Source of the DNA: Actinomycetota bacterium
GTDB taxonomy: Bacteria > Actinomycetota > Geothermincolia > Geothermincolales > RBG-13-55-18
Assembly: GCA_014360645.1 (NCBI GenBank)
Contig: JACIXD010000005.1
Coordinates: forward strand, 211,358 to 275,357
Length of the DNA: 64,000 nt
Reading direction: 5' to 3'
A model generated the notes under the pieces. That model saw only the letters and a list, made by a program, of their open reading frames with translations, was not told where the DNA came from and searched no databases. The position numbers and the translations under genes are program-made. This document shows, in pieces, positions 1 through 8,206 of the stretch (position 1 is the first letter of the stretch; each line of letters opens with the position of its first letter).

Positions 1-256
1 GATGGCGCCGTTCTCGACGGTGAGCAACGCATGACAACCGTGGCCCGCGAGAGCCGAAGCCCTTTCCGCCTAGGACCGGCGCCGCTTCAATCCAGCCATA
101 CCAGGGACGGAACGATGGCGCCGTTCTCGACGGTGAGCAACGCATGACAACCGTGGCCCGCGAGAGCCGAAGCCCTTTCCGCCTAGGACCGGCGCCGCTT
201 CAATCCAGCCATACCAGGGACGGAACGATGGCGCCGTTCTCGACGGTGAGCAACGC
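1..256. repeat. 113-bp tandem repeat at window edge
   Basis: A 113-base unit starting GATGGCGCCGTT occurs at 1-113 and again at 114-226, and its first 30 bases recur at 227-256 before the sequence diverges. The copies look identical. The unit covers the last codons, stop and downstream flank of the minus-strand phosphodiesterase, so its 3' end is duplicated. Because it lies at the very edge of the sequence, an assembly artefact is as likely as a real tandem duplication. Confidence 0.9.
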
Positions 257-688
257 AAAGGAGAGGCGGTCGGAGAAGCGCAGGTCAGTGGGGGTGCCGG
301 GGTTTACCAGCAACACTCCCCTGCGTTCCTCTACGAGGGCCTTGTGGGTATGGCCGAAGACCACCGCGTCCACCCCCGAGAAGCGCGAGAGCACCCTCCT
401 CTCGATGCCCATGGGGGGGCCCGATCCGTGGGTTAGGCCGATCAGCTTCCCCTCCACCTCCACGGTGACCTGCTGGGGCAGCACCGAACTCACCTCCGGC
501 AGGTCCATGTTCCCCGCCACCGCGCGCACCGGGGCCAGGGAACGCAGCTCGTCCAGCACCCTCATCTCCACCAAGTCTCCGGCGTGCAGCACCAGGTCCG
601 CTCTGCTTGCCGCCTCCAGGACCTCCCGCGGCAGCGAATCGCTCACCTTGGGTATGTGGGTGTCCGATATCACCAACACCTTCGCCAT
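200..688 (-). CDS. YfcE/MJ0936-family metallophosphoesterase
   Basis: 162 aa, the usual length for this small calcineurin-like phosphodiesterase family. Metal-binding motifs are in order: SDTHIP (residues 8-13), HAGDLVE (36-42), GNMD (about 59), THGSG (about 87) and GHTHKA (about 111). The family hydrolyses phosphodiesters with Mn/Ni, and the natural substrate is unknown. The ATG at 688 follows a GGAGGAG ribosome site. It is divergent from the folate gene at 809. The last codons lie inside the 113-bp tandem repeat. Family assignment is secure; substrate is not. Confidence 0.88.
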   Translation of the reverse strand: MAKVLVISDTHIPKVSDSLPREVLEAASRADLVLHAGDLVEMRVLDELRSLAPVRAVAGNMDLPEVSSVLPQQVTVEVEGKLIGLTHGSGPPMGIERRVLSRFSGVDAVVFGHTHKALVEERRGVLLVNPGTPTDLRFSDRLSFALLTVENGAIVPSLVWLD

Positions 689-808
689 GCCGTCTCCTCC
701 CCCTCGAGCATAGCCGACTTTTCTCTCACGGCCGCCCCCCGCGCCGCGGGTTGCCTTTTCCCCGGCCTGCTATATTATTATAGGAGGTCAGGACCTCGGG
801 AGAACGAC

Positions 809-1408
809 ATGATCCACAAGAAGAAGAAAGAGTTGCGCAAGAAGGTCCAGGAGCTCCGCGACGCCATAGATCCCGAGCAGAGGAAGCTGCTTTCGGCGTG
901 CGTGGCCGAGAACCTGTGGACGGTCCCCGAGTTCGCGGCGGCGAAGACCGTTCTCTTCTTTATCTCCTTCCGCAGCGAGGTGGACACCTTGCCCATGATC
1001 CGGCGCGCCCTGGAGGAAGGCAAGGTGGTCTGTGTTCCCTGCACCAACGACGGTGACAAGAGCATGGTGGCCTCGCGCATCCTCGACCTGCAGGAGGACC
1101 TCGCGCCGGGGAACTACGACATCCTGGAGCCCAGGTGCGAATGCCTGCGGCCGGTGCCTCCGGAGGAGATAGACGTGGTGCTCATGCCGGGCGTGGCCTT
1201 CGACCTCTCCGGAGGCAGGCTGGGATACGGCGGCGGCTACTACGACCGCTTCCTGGAGAAGTGCAGCCCCCGCTGCCGTCTCATCGCCGTGGCCTTCGAG
1301 CTACAGATCGTGGAGCACGTGCCCTGCGCCGACCACGACGCGCGTATCCACAGTATCGTCACCGAGAAGCGGGTCATCGACTGCCCCGCCGCCTGCCGCC
1401 TGCGCTGA
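809..1408 (+). CDS. 5-formyltetrahydrofolate cyclo-ligase
   Basis: 199 aa. It should convert 5-formyl-THF to 5,10-methenyl-THF using ATP, returning a storage or inhibitory folate to the one-carbon pool in the cytoplasm. The signature is the C-terminal block DLSGGRLGYGGGYYDRFLEK (about residues 132-151). The N-terminus is Lys-rich (KKKKELRKKV), typical of the family's nucleotide site. An upstream in-frame extension exists, but the ATG at 809 has GGGAG six bases ahead and gives the normal family length. A TATATTATTATAGG stretch just upstream may hold the -10 box. Confidence 0.93.
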   Translation: MIHKKKKELRKKVQELRDAIDPEQRKLLSACVAENLWTVPEFAAAKTVLFFISFRSEVDTLPMIRRALEEGKVVCVPCTNDGDKSMVASRILDLQEDLAPGNYDILEPRCECLRPVPPEEIDVVLMPGVAFDLSGGRLGYGGGYYDRFLEKCSPRCRLIAVAFELQIVEHVPCADHDARIHSIVTEKRVIDCPAACRLR

Positions 1409-1435
1409 CCGCGGCGGGCCTGCCTCACCTCCGCG

Positions 1436-1444
1436 TGGTATAAT
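1436..1444 (+). promoter_or_regulatory. Extended -10 promoter for the Nramp gene
   Basis: TGGTATAAT is a perfect -10 with the TGn extension and no good -35 box. Transcription would start near 1451, leaving a GC-rich leader of about 178 nt before the ATG at 1629. I could not match the leader to the Mn (yybP-ykoY), M-box or NiCo riboswitch by eye. Confidence 0.5.
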
Positions 1445-1628
1445 CAACCAGTACAGGCTGCGGGAGCCCCGTGCGTGGAAGTCGCGAAAAACGTGCGCGA
1501 GTGGTCGGAAAGGGCGTGTGCTGGGCACGGCCGGCACGGTCTCGAGTCCGAGCCGGTTCCGGGCCGGGCGCGGGGATCCCAGACCCACCGGCGGACAAGC
1601 GGGAGTGATATGACCTTGGAGGACAGCC

Positions 1629-2903
1629 ATGCCCGCCAGGGAGGGGCGCAGGAAAAGGAGGCTGACCCGCCGGGAACTGCTGCTGTTCCTGGCCGTGCTC
1701 GGCCCCGGCATCATCGTGAACATGGTGGACACCGATGCCGGGGGCATCGCCACCTATTCCGTTTCCGGCGCCCGCTACGGGTATGACCTCCTCTGGGTCC
1801 TCACCGTCACCGCCGTCTTTCTCGCCCTCATCCAGGAGGTCATCGTGCGCCTGGGGACGGTCACCGGCAGGGGCCTGGCCGCCCTGATCAGGGAGCGCTT
1901 TTCGCTGCGCCTTACCGCTCTGGTGATGCTCGCCCTTCTCTTCACCAACTTCGCCAACACCGTCTCCAACTTCGCCGGGCTGGCCGCCAGCCTGCAGCTC
2001 TTCCACCTCCCTCCCCTGCTGGCCATACCCCCCCTCGCCTTCGCGGTGTGGTGGCTGGTGGTCAAGGGGACCTACAAGCGGGTGGAGAAGATCTTTTTGG
2101 TGGTGAGCCTGGTCTACATAGCCTATTTCGTCTCCGCCTTCCTGGCCGGGCCGGACTGGTCCGAGGTGGGGCGCTCGCTGGTGGTCCCCAGGCTGAGCAT
2201 GGAGACGCCCTACCTCGTGCTGGCGGTGACCAACATCGGCACCACCATCGCCCCCTGGATGCTCTTCTACCAGCAGTCCTCCATCGTGGACAAGGGACTG
2301 GACGCGGATAAGCTGGCCTACGAGCGCGCCGACACCCTGGTGGGGGTGTTCTTCGCCGTGGTGGTGGGGATGTTCATCATCATCTGCTGCGCCGCCGCCT
2401 TCTATTACAAGCCCGGGGTGGGCGCCGTCAACATCACCTCCGCCGAGGAGGCGGCCGCCGGGCTTGCTCCGGTGGCGGGGGGTTATGCCTCCTACCTCTT
2501 CGCCTTCGGCCTCTTCGCCGCCTCCCTTTTCGCCGCCTCCATCCTTCCCCTCACCACCGCTTACACGGTGTGCGAGGCCTTCGGCTGGGAGGCGACCATC
2601 GACCGCCCCTACCGCGAGGCGCCCCAGTTCTACCTCACCTACACCCTGTTCATAGCGGGTAGCGCCCTGCTGGTGATGATCCCCCGCATCAACCTGGTCT
2701 TCATCATGGTGGCCTCCCAGACCCTGAACGGCATCCTGCTGCCGGTGATCGTGACCTTCATGATGATCCTGGTGAACGACCGCGAGTTGATGGGAGAATA
2801 TGCCAATTCACCGCGTTTCAACGCCGTGATGTGGACGGTGACGGTGTTTCTCTACCTCGTAAACCTGGCCATGATCGTGTCCACTTTTATACCATCCGGA
2901 TAA
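1629..2903 (+). CDS. Atypical Nramp-family metal transporter
   Basis: 424 aa with about 11 hydrophobic segments. The first segment reads GPGIIVNMVDTDAGGIATYS, the Nramp TM1 region, but the canonical DPGN metal motif is DAGG. In the TM6 region the sequence is TTIAPWMLFYQQS where classical Nramps have MPHN-type residues, so the metal-coordinating Met and the Asn are absent. The fold is Nramp, while the substrate may not be Mn/Fe; Mg-type (NRMT-like) or another ion is possible. It lies 15 bp upstream of a PRC-barrel gene, so the pair is probably co-transcribed. Confidence 0.85.
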   Translation: MPAREGRRKRRLTRRELLLFLAVLGPGIIVNMVDTDAGGIATYSVSGARYGYDLLWVLTVTAVFLALIQEVIVRLGTVTGRGLAALIRERFSLRLTALVMLALLFTNFANTVSNFAGLAASLQLFHLPPLLAIPPLAFAVWWLVVKGTYKRVEKIFLVVSLVYIAYFVSAFLAGPDWSEVGRSLVVPRLSMETPYLVLAVTNIGTTIAPWMLFYQQSSIVDKGLDADKLAYERADTLVGVFFAVVVGMFIIICCAAAFYYKPGVGAVNITSAEEAAAGLAPVAGGYASYLFAFGLFAASLFAASILPLTTAYTVCEAFGWEATIDRPYREAPQFYLTYTLFIAGSALLVMIPRINLVFIMVASQTLNGILLPVIVTFMMILVNDRELMGEYANSPRFNAVMWTVTVFLYLVNLAMIVSTFIPSG

Positions 2904-2918
2904 GGGGGGTGAGGGTGC

Positions 2919-3491
2919 GTGGAGGAAGGCCAGTTGATGCTGGCGTCCCTGCTCAGGCGCGAGGTCAGGGACGCGAAGGACCGGGAGGTCGGCCATCTGG
3001 AGGACCTCGCCTTTGACCTCGCGGCGAGGCCGCCCGTGGCCACCGACATCGCCGTACACCTGGAGTGGACGGACCGCGTGGGGGAACTGCTGCTTCCCCG
3101 GCCCGTGGAGGACATCGTGCTCTTGCTGCCGTGGTCGGAGGTGGAGGCCCTGGAGCCGGAGGCGGTCTACCTGCGGCATGAGCATCCGCGTTTCGAGGTC
3201 TCCTCCAGCGAGGGGAAGCTGCTCCTGCGCAGGGACGTCCTCAATAAGCAGATGGTGGACGCGGAGGGGAACCGCCTGCAGCGCGTGGACGCGGTCATCC
3301 TCAAGCGTGAGGGGGTGCTTCTCTTCCTGGAGGGGTTGCAGGTGGGCATGGAATGGTTCCCCGCGGGGAAGCGGATGGAGCGCCTGGTGGGGAAGCTGCG
3401 CCGCCGCTACAACCGCGCCGGGGAGGCGAACGTCATCCCTTACGAGGCCATCGTGCGCGTGGACGAGGAGGCCCTGGTCATACGGACCTGA
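2919..3491 (+). CDS. PRC-barrel domain protein, transporter partner
   Basis: 190 aa with two PRC-barrel-like segments: LRREVRDAKDREVGHLEDL (about residues 8-26) and LLRRDVLNKQMVDAEGNRL (about 100-118). PRC barrels are small beta modules in RNA-processing and ion-transport accessory proteins, and similar modules accompany MgtE/Nramp genes. No membrane segment is seen, so it is likely cytoplasmic. The GTG at 2919 is chosen because GGGGGGTGAGG lies directly upstream; an ATG at 2937 is an alternative. A link to transport is inferred from its position right after the Nramp gene. Confidence 0.7.
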   Translation: MEEGQLMLASLLRREVRDAKDREVGHLEDLAFDLAARPPVATDIAVHLEWTDRVGELLLPRPVEDIVLLLPWSEVEALEPEAVYLRHEHPRFEVSSSEGKLLLRRDVLNKQMVDAEGNRLQRVDAVILKREGVLLFLEGLQVGMEWFPAGKRMERLVGKLRRRYNRAGEANVIPYEAIVRVDEEALVIRT

Positions 3492-3515
3492 AGGGCCGGG
3501 GGACGCGCGAGGGCT

Positions 3516-3707
3516 CTAAGCCGTCGGCTTGAGCAGGACCTTGTGCTCCAGCAGGGTGATGGAGGCGACCTCGGCCTCGAGGGTGCTCTCCTCCCCGATG
3601 ATGTTGGAGAGGATCACCTTGCCCCCTTCCTCCCGGATGCTTATCACGTCCTCCATGACCAGCCGCTCTTCCTCGCCCTCCAGAAGATAGGCGTGGGATT
3701 CGCACAT
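3516..3707 (-). CDS. CooT-family nickel-binding protein
   Basis: 63 aa. It starts MCESHAYLL and contains EERLVMEDV and a short beta-rich body ending LLEHKVLLKP, matching the CooT family of small dimeric nickel chaperones in which Cys2 binds Ni. CooT helps nickel delivery to CO dehydrogenase, though many relatives sit away from CODH genes, as here. The ATG at 3707 is preferred over a GTG three codons earlier because GGAGGT lies seven bases before it and the start puts Cys at position 2. The DUF5318 stop is one base upstream, so the two genes are coupled. Confidence 0.8.
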   Translation of the reverse strand: MCESHAYLLEGEEERLVMEDVISIREEGGKVILSNIIGEESTLEAEVASITLLEHKVLLKPTA

Positions 3708-3708
3708 C

Positions 3709-4083
3709 TTAGCCACCTCCGGCGTTCTTGAAGCTGATGCTGCGCACCAGGTGGTTCCAGCTGCAACCTATGCACACCTCCACCACGTAGCAGGTGAAGT
3801 CGCGGTAGCGTTTCCTCAGCCCGTCGAAGACCACCTCGGTGGGAAACACGCGGCCGTTGTCCCCGTCGAGCTCGTTGCCGTAGACGAAGTTGAGCAGGCG
3901 CAGGTTATGCTTGCGGCAGACCGGGCAGAGGCACGAGGTGGTCTCGCCCACGTTGGTGGCGATGCGGCGGATCTCGGGATGGGCGTCGCAGACGTCGTAG
4001 ACCGAGAGGCGCCCGCAGCGGTAGTCGCGCAGCACGGAGCGCTTGCGCAGAGTGTAATCCACCGTCGTCGCCACGCTTCTCAT
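3709..4083 (-). CDS. DUF5318 family protein
   Basis: 124 aa. It starts MRSVATTVDYTLRKRSVL and has a CPVCRKH motif (about residue 53) plus CYVVEVCIGCSWNHLVRS near the C-terminus, the pattern of the actinobacterial DUF5318 family, which looks like a zinc- or metal-binding small protein of unknown function. A TATAAT on the minus strand near 4112 is a plausible -10 box. It sits one base upstream of the CooT-like gene, and the Cys pairs plus this neighbour hint at metal handling, which is inference. Confidence 0.8.
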   Translation of the reverse strand: MRSVATTVDYTLRKRSVLRDYRCGRLSVYDVCDAHPEIRRIATNVGETTSCLCPVCRKHNLRLLNFVYGNELDGDNGRVFPTEVVFDGLRKRYRDFTCYVVEVCIGCSWNHLVRSISFKNAGGG

Positions 4084-4191
4084 CTTCCCTCACTCCCATC
4101 CCGTCGCGTCCATTATACCCTACGCGCCGGGACGCCGGGGCGTCGTGGATCAGGATACGGATCGGGTCCCCGCGCGCCGGGCGGCGCCTTT

Positions 4192-4818
4192 TTAAGTCTG
4201 CTGGTCGTTGCTCTCCAGGCCGCGGAGGTGGGCCACGTCGTTCATGCGCCGCAACACCCATCCCCGCTCCCCGCGGGTGATGACGTTGATCGCCCCGTTG
4301 GACTGCTCCACCCTCCAGATGCCCCGCGTGGGCAGGTCGAGGACGATGCAGATGACCAGGCGGTTGATGAGCTTGTGCCCCACCACCAGCACCTTTCCCG
4401 CATGGCGGGAGGAGAGCCACTCCAGCCCCCGGCGCAGCCTTTCCCTCACTTCCCGCACCGATTCGCCGCCCGGGAAGACGGCCTTCTCGGGGTCATCGGA
4501 CCAGGCCGCGAACTCCTCCGGCCAGGTCTCCCTGATCTCGTCGACGCTCTTTCCGCTCCACTCGCCGTAATCGACGTCGAGGAAGAGGTCGAGGGCCTCC
4601 ACCTCCGCCCCGTGCCGCGCGGCGATGGCGCGGGCGGTCTGCATGGAACGGGCAAGGGGGCTGGAGTAGAAGGCCTCGAAGCACTCGCCCTCCAGGTAGC
4701 GCGCCGCCGCCTCCGCCTGCTCCCGTCCCCGTTCGTTCAGCGGGAGATCGACGCGGCCGCGGAAGACGTCCGCGCGGTTGTATTCCGTCTCTCCGTGTCT
4801 TACCAGCACGAGGTCCAA
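4192..4818 (-). CDS. Histidine phosphatase family protein
   Basis: 208 aa. The catalytic LVRHGETEYN motif is at residues 5-14, with RGRVDLPLNERGREQAEAAA following, YSSPLARSMQTA at about 50-61, and the second histidine in VVGHKLINR at about 144. This is the phosphoglycerate-mutase-like branch (PhoE/GpmB/CobC type) that uses a phosphohistidine intermediate. The substrate cannot be read from sequence. The start is TTG at 4818 with AAGGA upstream. No cobalamin genes adjoin, so CobC is not supported. Confidence 0.88.
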   Translation of the reverse strand: MDLVLVRHGETEYNRADVFRGRVDLPLNERGREQAEAAARYLEGECFEAFYSSPLARSMQTARAIAARHGAEVEALDLFLDVDYGEWSGKSVDEIRETWPEEFAAWSDDPEKAVFPGGESVREVRERLRRGLEWLSSRHAGKVLVVGHKLINRLVICIVLDLPTRGIWRVEQSNGAINVITRGERGWVLRRMNDVAHLRGLESNDQQT

Positions 4819-4911
4819 TACTCTATCCTTTCTCCCAGGCTTTCATCGCAGGGGTTCCGTTCCATATGAGCGTGGGCGCTGCTGAGACCCGCGGGGATGA
4901 AGGCGTTCCGT

Positions 4912-5364
4912 TCAACCCGAGGCCCTGGCGGCATCCAGGGCTTCCATGTAACCGAGGGTGGTGTAGTAGACGGCGCGGTCGAAGTAGAGGACCACCTGGT
5001 TGTTGAGCTCCAGGGCCTGATAGAGCTCGAGATTGGTCTGGGTGAGCCCCTCCGAGAGCACCTCCAGCCAGAGGTACCGCTTGAGGAGGATGAGGGCCAT
5101 GATCACTTCCTCGAGCCGGAACCCCTCCTGGTAGCGGCGCTGTCCCAGGTTCATATAGAAGTGCCTTATCTCCTCCTGCTTGGTCTCCGGACTCAACCAG
5201 TACCCCAGTCGCTCGTAGACCGCCATGGCCCGCTCGAAGAGGATTTCCTCGGGAAAGTGGTGGTAGGTGGGAGTGTATTTGGACTGCCTGACTTCCTTCA
5301 ACCAGAGTTTGGCCACCTTGTCCGCCCTGGTCTCGATCATTTTAACGAATCGTCTGGTCAGCAC
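4912..5364 (-). CDS. RsbRD N-terminal domain-like protein
   Basis: 150 aa, all helical in appearance, with no STAS domain behind it. ADKVAKLWLKEVRQS near the N-terminus and LNNQVVLYFDRAVYYTTLGYMEA near the C-terminus resemble the RsbRD-N sensor domain, the globin-like input module of stressosome co-antagonists. Alone it could be an input or decoy subunit. Start is GTG at 5364 with GGAGGTT upstream. A promoter lies at 5423-5450. Domain match was made by eye. Confidence 0.6.
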   Translation of the reverse strand: MLTRRFVKMIETRADKVAKLWLKEVRQSKYTPTYHHFPEEILFERAMAVYERLGYWLSPETKQEEIRHFYMNLGQRRYQEGFRLEEVIMALILLKRYLWLEVLSEGLTQTNLELYQALELNNQVVLYFDRAVYYTTLGYMEALDAARASG

Positions 5365-5422
5365 GGCAACCTCCGCAGGTGCGATATCCGTTCGGGCTCC
5401 ATGTAGGGCGAAAGACAGGGAT

Positions 5423-5450
5423 ATTATAACCGTTTCAAGGCCCTTTTCAA
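5423..5450 (-). promoter_or_regulatory. Promoter for the RsbRD-N-like gene
   Basis: On the minus strand TTGAAA (5445-5450), 16 bases, then TATAAT (5423-5428). Transcription would start about 50 nt before the GTG at 5364. Confidence 0.6.
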
Positions 5451-5464
5451 ATCGTCCCCGTCTC

Positions 5465-5962
5465 TCACGGGACGGCGCACTCCCCGCCGTCGCCGCGCAG
5501 CTTGTCCAGGCCGTGGGGGAGGGCGGGCATGATGACCTCCAGGTTCTCGCGCGCCCCGCGGGGACTTCCCGGGAGGTTCACGATGAGGGTGGAGGAGCGC
5601 AGGCCGCTCACGGCGCGAGAGAGCATGGCGTGGGGGGTTCTGGCCAGGGAGGCGGCGCGCATGGCCTCGGCGAAGCCCGGCGCCTCTCTCTCGATGACGC
5701 GGCGCGTGGCCTCCGGGGTCACGTCCCGGGGACTCAGGCCCGTGCCCCCGGTGGTGAGGACCAGGTCCACCTTGAGCTCGTCGCAGTAACGCACCAGGCG
5801 CTCCGCGATGGCCTCCTCCTCGTCGGGGACGACCTCGCGGACCTCCACGCTCCATCCCCGGGCGAGGACGGCCTCCTCCAGGGCCGCGCCCGAGAGGTCC
5901 TCCCGCTCTCCACGCGAGCCCTTGTCGCTCACCGTGAGTATCGCCACCCGGTATACCGTCAT
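5465..5962 (-). CDS. moaB: Molybdenum cofactor biosynthesis protein MoaB/Mog
   Basis: 165 aa, single MoaB/Mog domain. Motifs include ILTVSDKGSRGEREDLSG (about residues 7-24), the nucleotide site TTGGTGLSPRDVTPEA (about 72-87) and VNLPGSPRG (about 134). It adenylylates molybdopterin ahead of molybdate insertion. The in-frame ORF extends 46 codons further upstream, but the ATG at 5962 starts the normal family N-terminus MTVYRVAILT. Last member of the minus-strand Moco cluster. Confidence 0.9.
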   Translation of the reverse strand: MTVYRVAILTVSDKGSRGEREDLSGAALEEAVLARGWSVEVREVVPDEEEAIAERLVRYCDELKVDLVLTTGGTGLSPRDVTPEATRRVIEREAPGFAEAMRAASLARTPHAMLSRAVSGLRSSTLIVNLPGSPRGARENLEVIMPALPHGLDKLRGDGGECAVP

Positions 5963-6128
5963 CCTGCTTGCTCCCCTGCCCTTTTCCACTCTTCGTCTCG
6001 AGGTCCGTCCGCCCCAGCACGCCGTTGTTCCGCCGCCGCGGATCGCTCCGTGGCCAGAGGTGATGCGCGCCCGGTCTTTTTTTAGTCCGTGCCGCTTCAC
6101 CCTCCGGGCGCGGCGTTCCGGGACGGCC

Positions 6129-6572
6129 CTATCCCTCTTTCCGCACCGCGTCTCCGGGCACGACAGCCCCGCCTTCGATCACCCGCGCGAAGATCCCCTC
6201 GCGGGGCATGATGCAGTCGCCCGCGGCATAGTAGATGGCGCAGCGGTCGACGCATTCCTTGCCCACCTGTGAGACCTCTAGGACCACCATGTCGCCCACC
6301 CGCAGGCGGTCCCCTATCTGCAGCGAGAGGAGGTCGATGCCCCGGGTGAGGAGGTTCTCCCCGAAGGCCCCGGGCTTGAGGTCCTTGACGCCCTTTTCCC
6401 GCATCTTGTCCACGCTCTCGTCCGCCAGCAGGCTTACCTGGCGGTGGCCGAAGCCGTAATGCGCGTCGCCCTCGATGCCCTTATCGGGGACCAGCACTAC
6501 CCGGTCCACCGCCTGTTTCTGCACGTGCTTTTCCGCGCTGACGCAGACCGCCTCTATCCTTCCCTCCGCCAT
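6129..6572 (-). CDS. MOSC domain-containing protein
   Basis: 147 aa. GIEGDAHYGFGHRQVSLLADES (about residues 32-53), GAFGENLLTRGIDL (about 67-80) and the conserved Cys block GKECVDRCAIYY are characteristic of stand-alone MOSC proteins, which handle sulfur or Moco at the end of Moco biogenesis. ATG at 6572 follows GGAGGTAGG. Its place between moaC and moaB suggests a Moco sulfur-transfer or carrier role. Confidence 0.88.
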   Translation of the reverse strand: MAEGRIEAVCVSAEKHVQKQAVDRVVLVPDKGIEGDAHYGFGHRQVSLLADESVDKMREKGVKDLKPGAFGENLLTRGIDLLSLQIGDRLRVGDMVVLEVSQVGKECVDRCAIYYAAGDCIMPREGIFARVIEGGAVVPGDAVRKEG

Positions 6573-6624
6573 TCAGACCTACCTCCGGTTCAGTCCGTAT
6601 CCGGGTGTCATGGCCCGCCGCCCT

Positions 6625-7128
6625 TTACTCTTCCCGCCGGTACGTCCCCGACTTGCCGCCGGTCTTGAAGAGCAGCTTAACCTCGGTGACCGCCATGTCG
6701 CGGTCCACCGCCTTGCACATGTCATAGATGGTGAGGGCCGCCACCGCGGCCCCGGTGAGGGCTTCCATCTCGATCCCGGTGCGGTCCCGGGTCCGGGCGG
6801 TGACCACGGCGGTGATGGCGGAGGCCTCCTCGTCCACCTTGAACTCCAGGTCCACCCCGGTGATGGCGATGGGGTGGCACATGGGGATGATCTCGCTGGC
6901 CTTCTTGGCGGCCATGATCCCCGCCACCTGGGCCACCGCCAGCACGTCACCCTTCTCGATCCCGCCGCCCGTGATGAGCTCGAGGGTGGACCTCCGCATG
7001 GTCACGGTGGCCTGGGCCACCGCCTCCCGCGCGGTGACCTGCTTGGCCGACACGTCCACCATCCTGGCGCGTCCCGACGCGTCCAGGTGGGAGAGCCTGC
7101 CTTTTTTCCTCTCTCCGGTACCCGCCAC
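6625..7128 (-). CDS. moaC: Cyclic pyranopterin monophosphate synthase MoaC
   Basis: 167 aa. It converts the MoaA product to cyclic pyranopterin monophosphate. Signature segments are MVDVSAKQVTAREAVAQ (about residues 23-39), IPMCHPIAITGVDLEF (about 80-95), EMEALTGAAVAALTIYDMCKAVD (about 120-142) and LLFKTGGKSG. The GTG start at 7128 follows GGAGGTTGAGG and is three bases after the moaA stop, indicating translational coupling. Confidence 0.95.
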   Translation of the reverse strand: MAGTGERKKGRLSHLDASGRARMVDVSAKQVTAREAVAQATVTMRRSTLELITGGGIEKGDVLAVAQVAGIMAAKKASEIIPMCHPIAITGVDLEFKVDEEASAITAVVTARTRDRTGIEMEALTGAAVAALTIYDMCKAVDRDMAVTEVKLLFKTGGKSGTYRREE

Positions 7129-7131
7129 CCC

Positions 7132-8106
7132 TCAACCTCCTATCTGGGACATGGTCCTGCCCGGGGCGCCGCTGGCCAGCCCCCCGTGGTCGCGCGGCTT
7201 GGCGGCCAGGGAGGCCTGCAGGGCGGCGAGGATGTCGGCGTCGCTGCCTCCCTCCCGCATGATCGCCAGGAGGTCGGTCTCCGAGGGGGAGAAGAGGCAG
7301 GGCTTGAGTTTCCCGTCCGCGGTGAGGCGCAGGCGGTTGCACTGGGGACAGAAATGCGAGCTCACCGGGGATATGAAGCCGATGGTGCCGCGAGCGCCCG
7401 GGAGGCGGAAGTAACGCGCCGGGCCCGCCCCCCGGGGCGGTTCGCATCGCCTAAGTTCCCCGTGCCTCTCCAGCGCCTCCCGTATCCTCTCCGCGGGCAC
7501 GTAATAGCTGCCGTCGACCACCCCGCAGGGGCTCATGTATTCTATGAACCTCACATGCACCGGGAGGCGCCGCACCAGGGACACGAAATCCTCCAGCTCT
7601 TCGGGGAGGTGGGGCAGCACCACCACGTTGACCTTCACTGGGTCCATGCCCGCCGCCAGGGCGGCCTCCAGGCCTCGCAGGGCGTCGCCCAGCCTGCCGG
7701 TGCGCGTCAGGGAACGGTAGGTCTCCTCGCGCAGGGAGTCGATGCTGATGTTCACCCGGCGCAGGCCCGCGTCGGCCAGCCTTTCCGCCTGGTCCGCGAG
7801 GAGGGTGCCGTTGGTGGTGAGGGAGAGGTCGAGGGAGGGGCGCAGGGACGCCACCTCGCTCACCAGGTGCTCGAGGTCCTTGCGCACCAGGGGCTCGCCT
7901 CCCGTGAGGCGCAGCTTGCTGATGCCCGCCTCCACCGCGACCCCGAGCACGCGCACGATCTCCTCGTAGGTGAGGACCTCGGCGTGGTCGAGGTGGGGCA
8001 CCCCCTCGGGGGGCATGCAGTAGACGCAGCGCAGGTTGCAGCGGTCGGTGACCGCCAGCCGCAGGTAATCGATCTTCCTGGCGTAGGGGTCTTTAAGGGA
8101 GGTCAT
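7132..8106 (-). CDS. moaA: GTP 3',8-cyclase MoaA
   Basis: 324 aa radical-SAM enzyme performing the first Moco step on GTP. The N-terminal cluster motif CNLRCVYC begins near residue 25, GGEPLV follows (about 75), the second Fe-S site is FCPQCNRLRLTADGKLKPC, and the chain ends in the family's required Gly-Gly (SQIGG). ATG at 8106 is preferred over an in-frame start 16 codons upstream because it begins the normal TSLKDPYARKIDYLRL N-terminus. First gene of the moaA-moaC-MOSC-moaB unit. Confidence 0.96.
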   Translation of the reverse strand: MTSLKDPYARKIDYLRLAVTDRCNLRCVYCMPPEGVPHLDHAEVLTYEEIVRVLGVAVEAGISKLRLTGGEPLVRKDLEHLVSEVASLRPSLDLSLTTNGTLLADQAERLADAGLRRVNISIDSLREETYRSLTRTGRLGDALRGLEAALAAGMDPVKVNVVVLPHLPEELEDFVSLVRRLPVHVRFIEYMSPCGVVDGSYYVPAERIREALERHGELRRCEPPRGAGPARYFRLPGARGTIGFISPVSSHFCPQCNRLRLTADGKLKPCLFSPSETDLLAIMREGGSDADILAALQASLAAKPRDHGGLASGAPGRTMSQIGG

Positions 8107-8197
8107 CTTATATCTCCCGGACGCGTAAAAAATAGGGCGAACCCGCGCCGCCACATGCGTAGATCACCGCCTATGCAGGTCTTTCGCTCACGGGGAG

Positions 8198-8206
8198 ATT
8201 ATAGCA
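8198..8206 (-). promoter_or_regulatory. Extended -10 promoter of the moa operon
   Basis: The minus strand reads TGCTATAAT, an extended -10, with no matching -35. The leader to moaA is about 85 nt and contains GCGGGTTCGCCC followed by TATTTTTT, a weak hairpin plus T-run that could act as an attenuator. It is too short for a Moco riboswitch. Confidence 0.5.

Noticed and set aside
8107..8197. Moco riboswitch in the moaA leader
   Set aside because: The leader is about 85 nt and lacks the conserved Moco-motif stems; only a weak hairpin plus T-run is seen.
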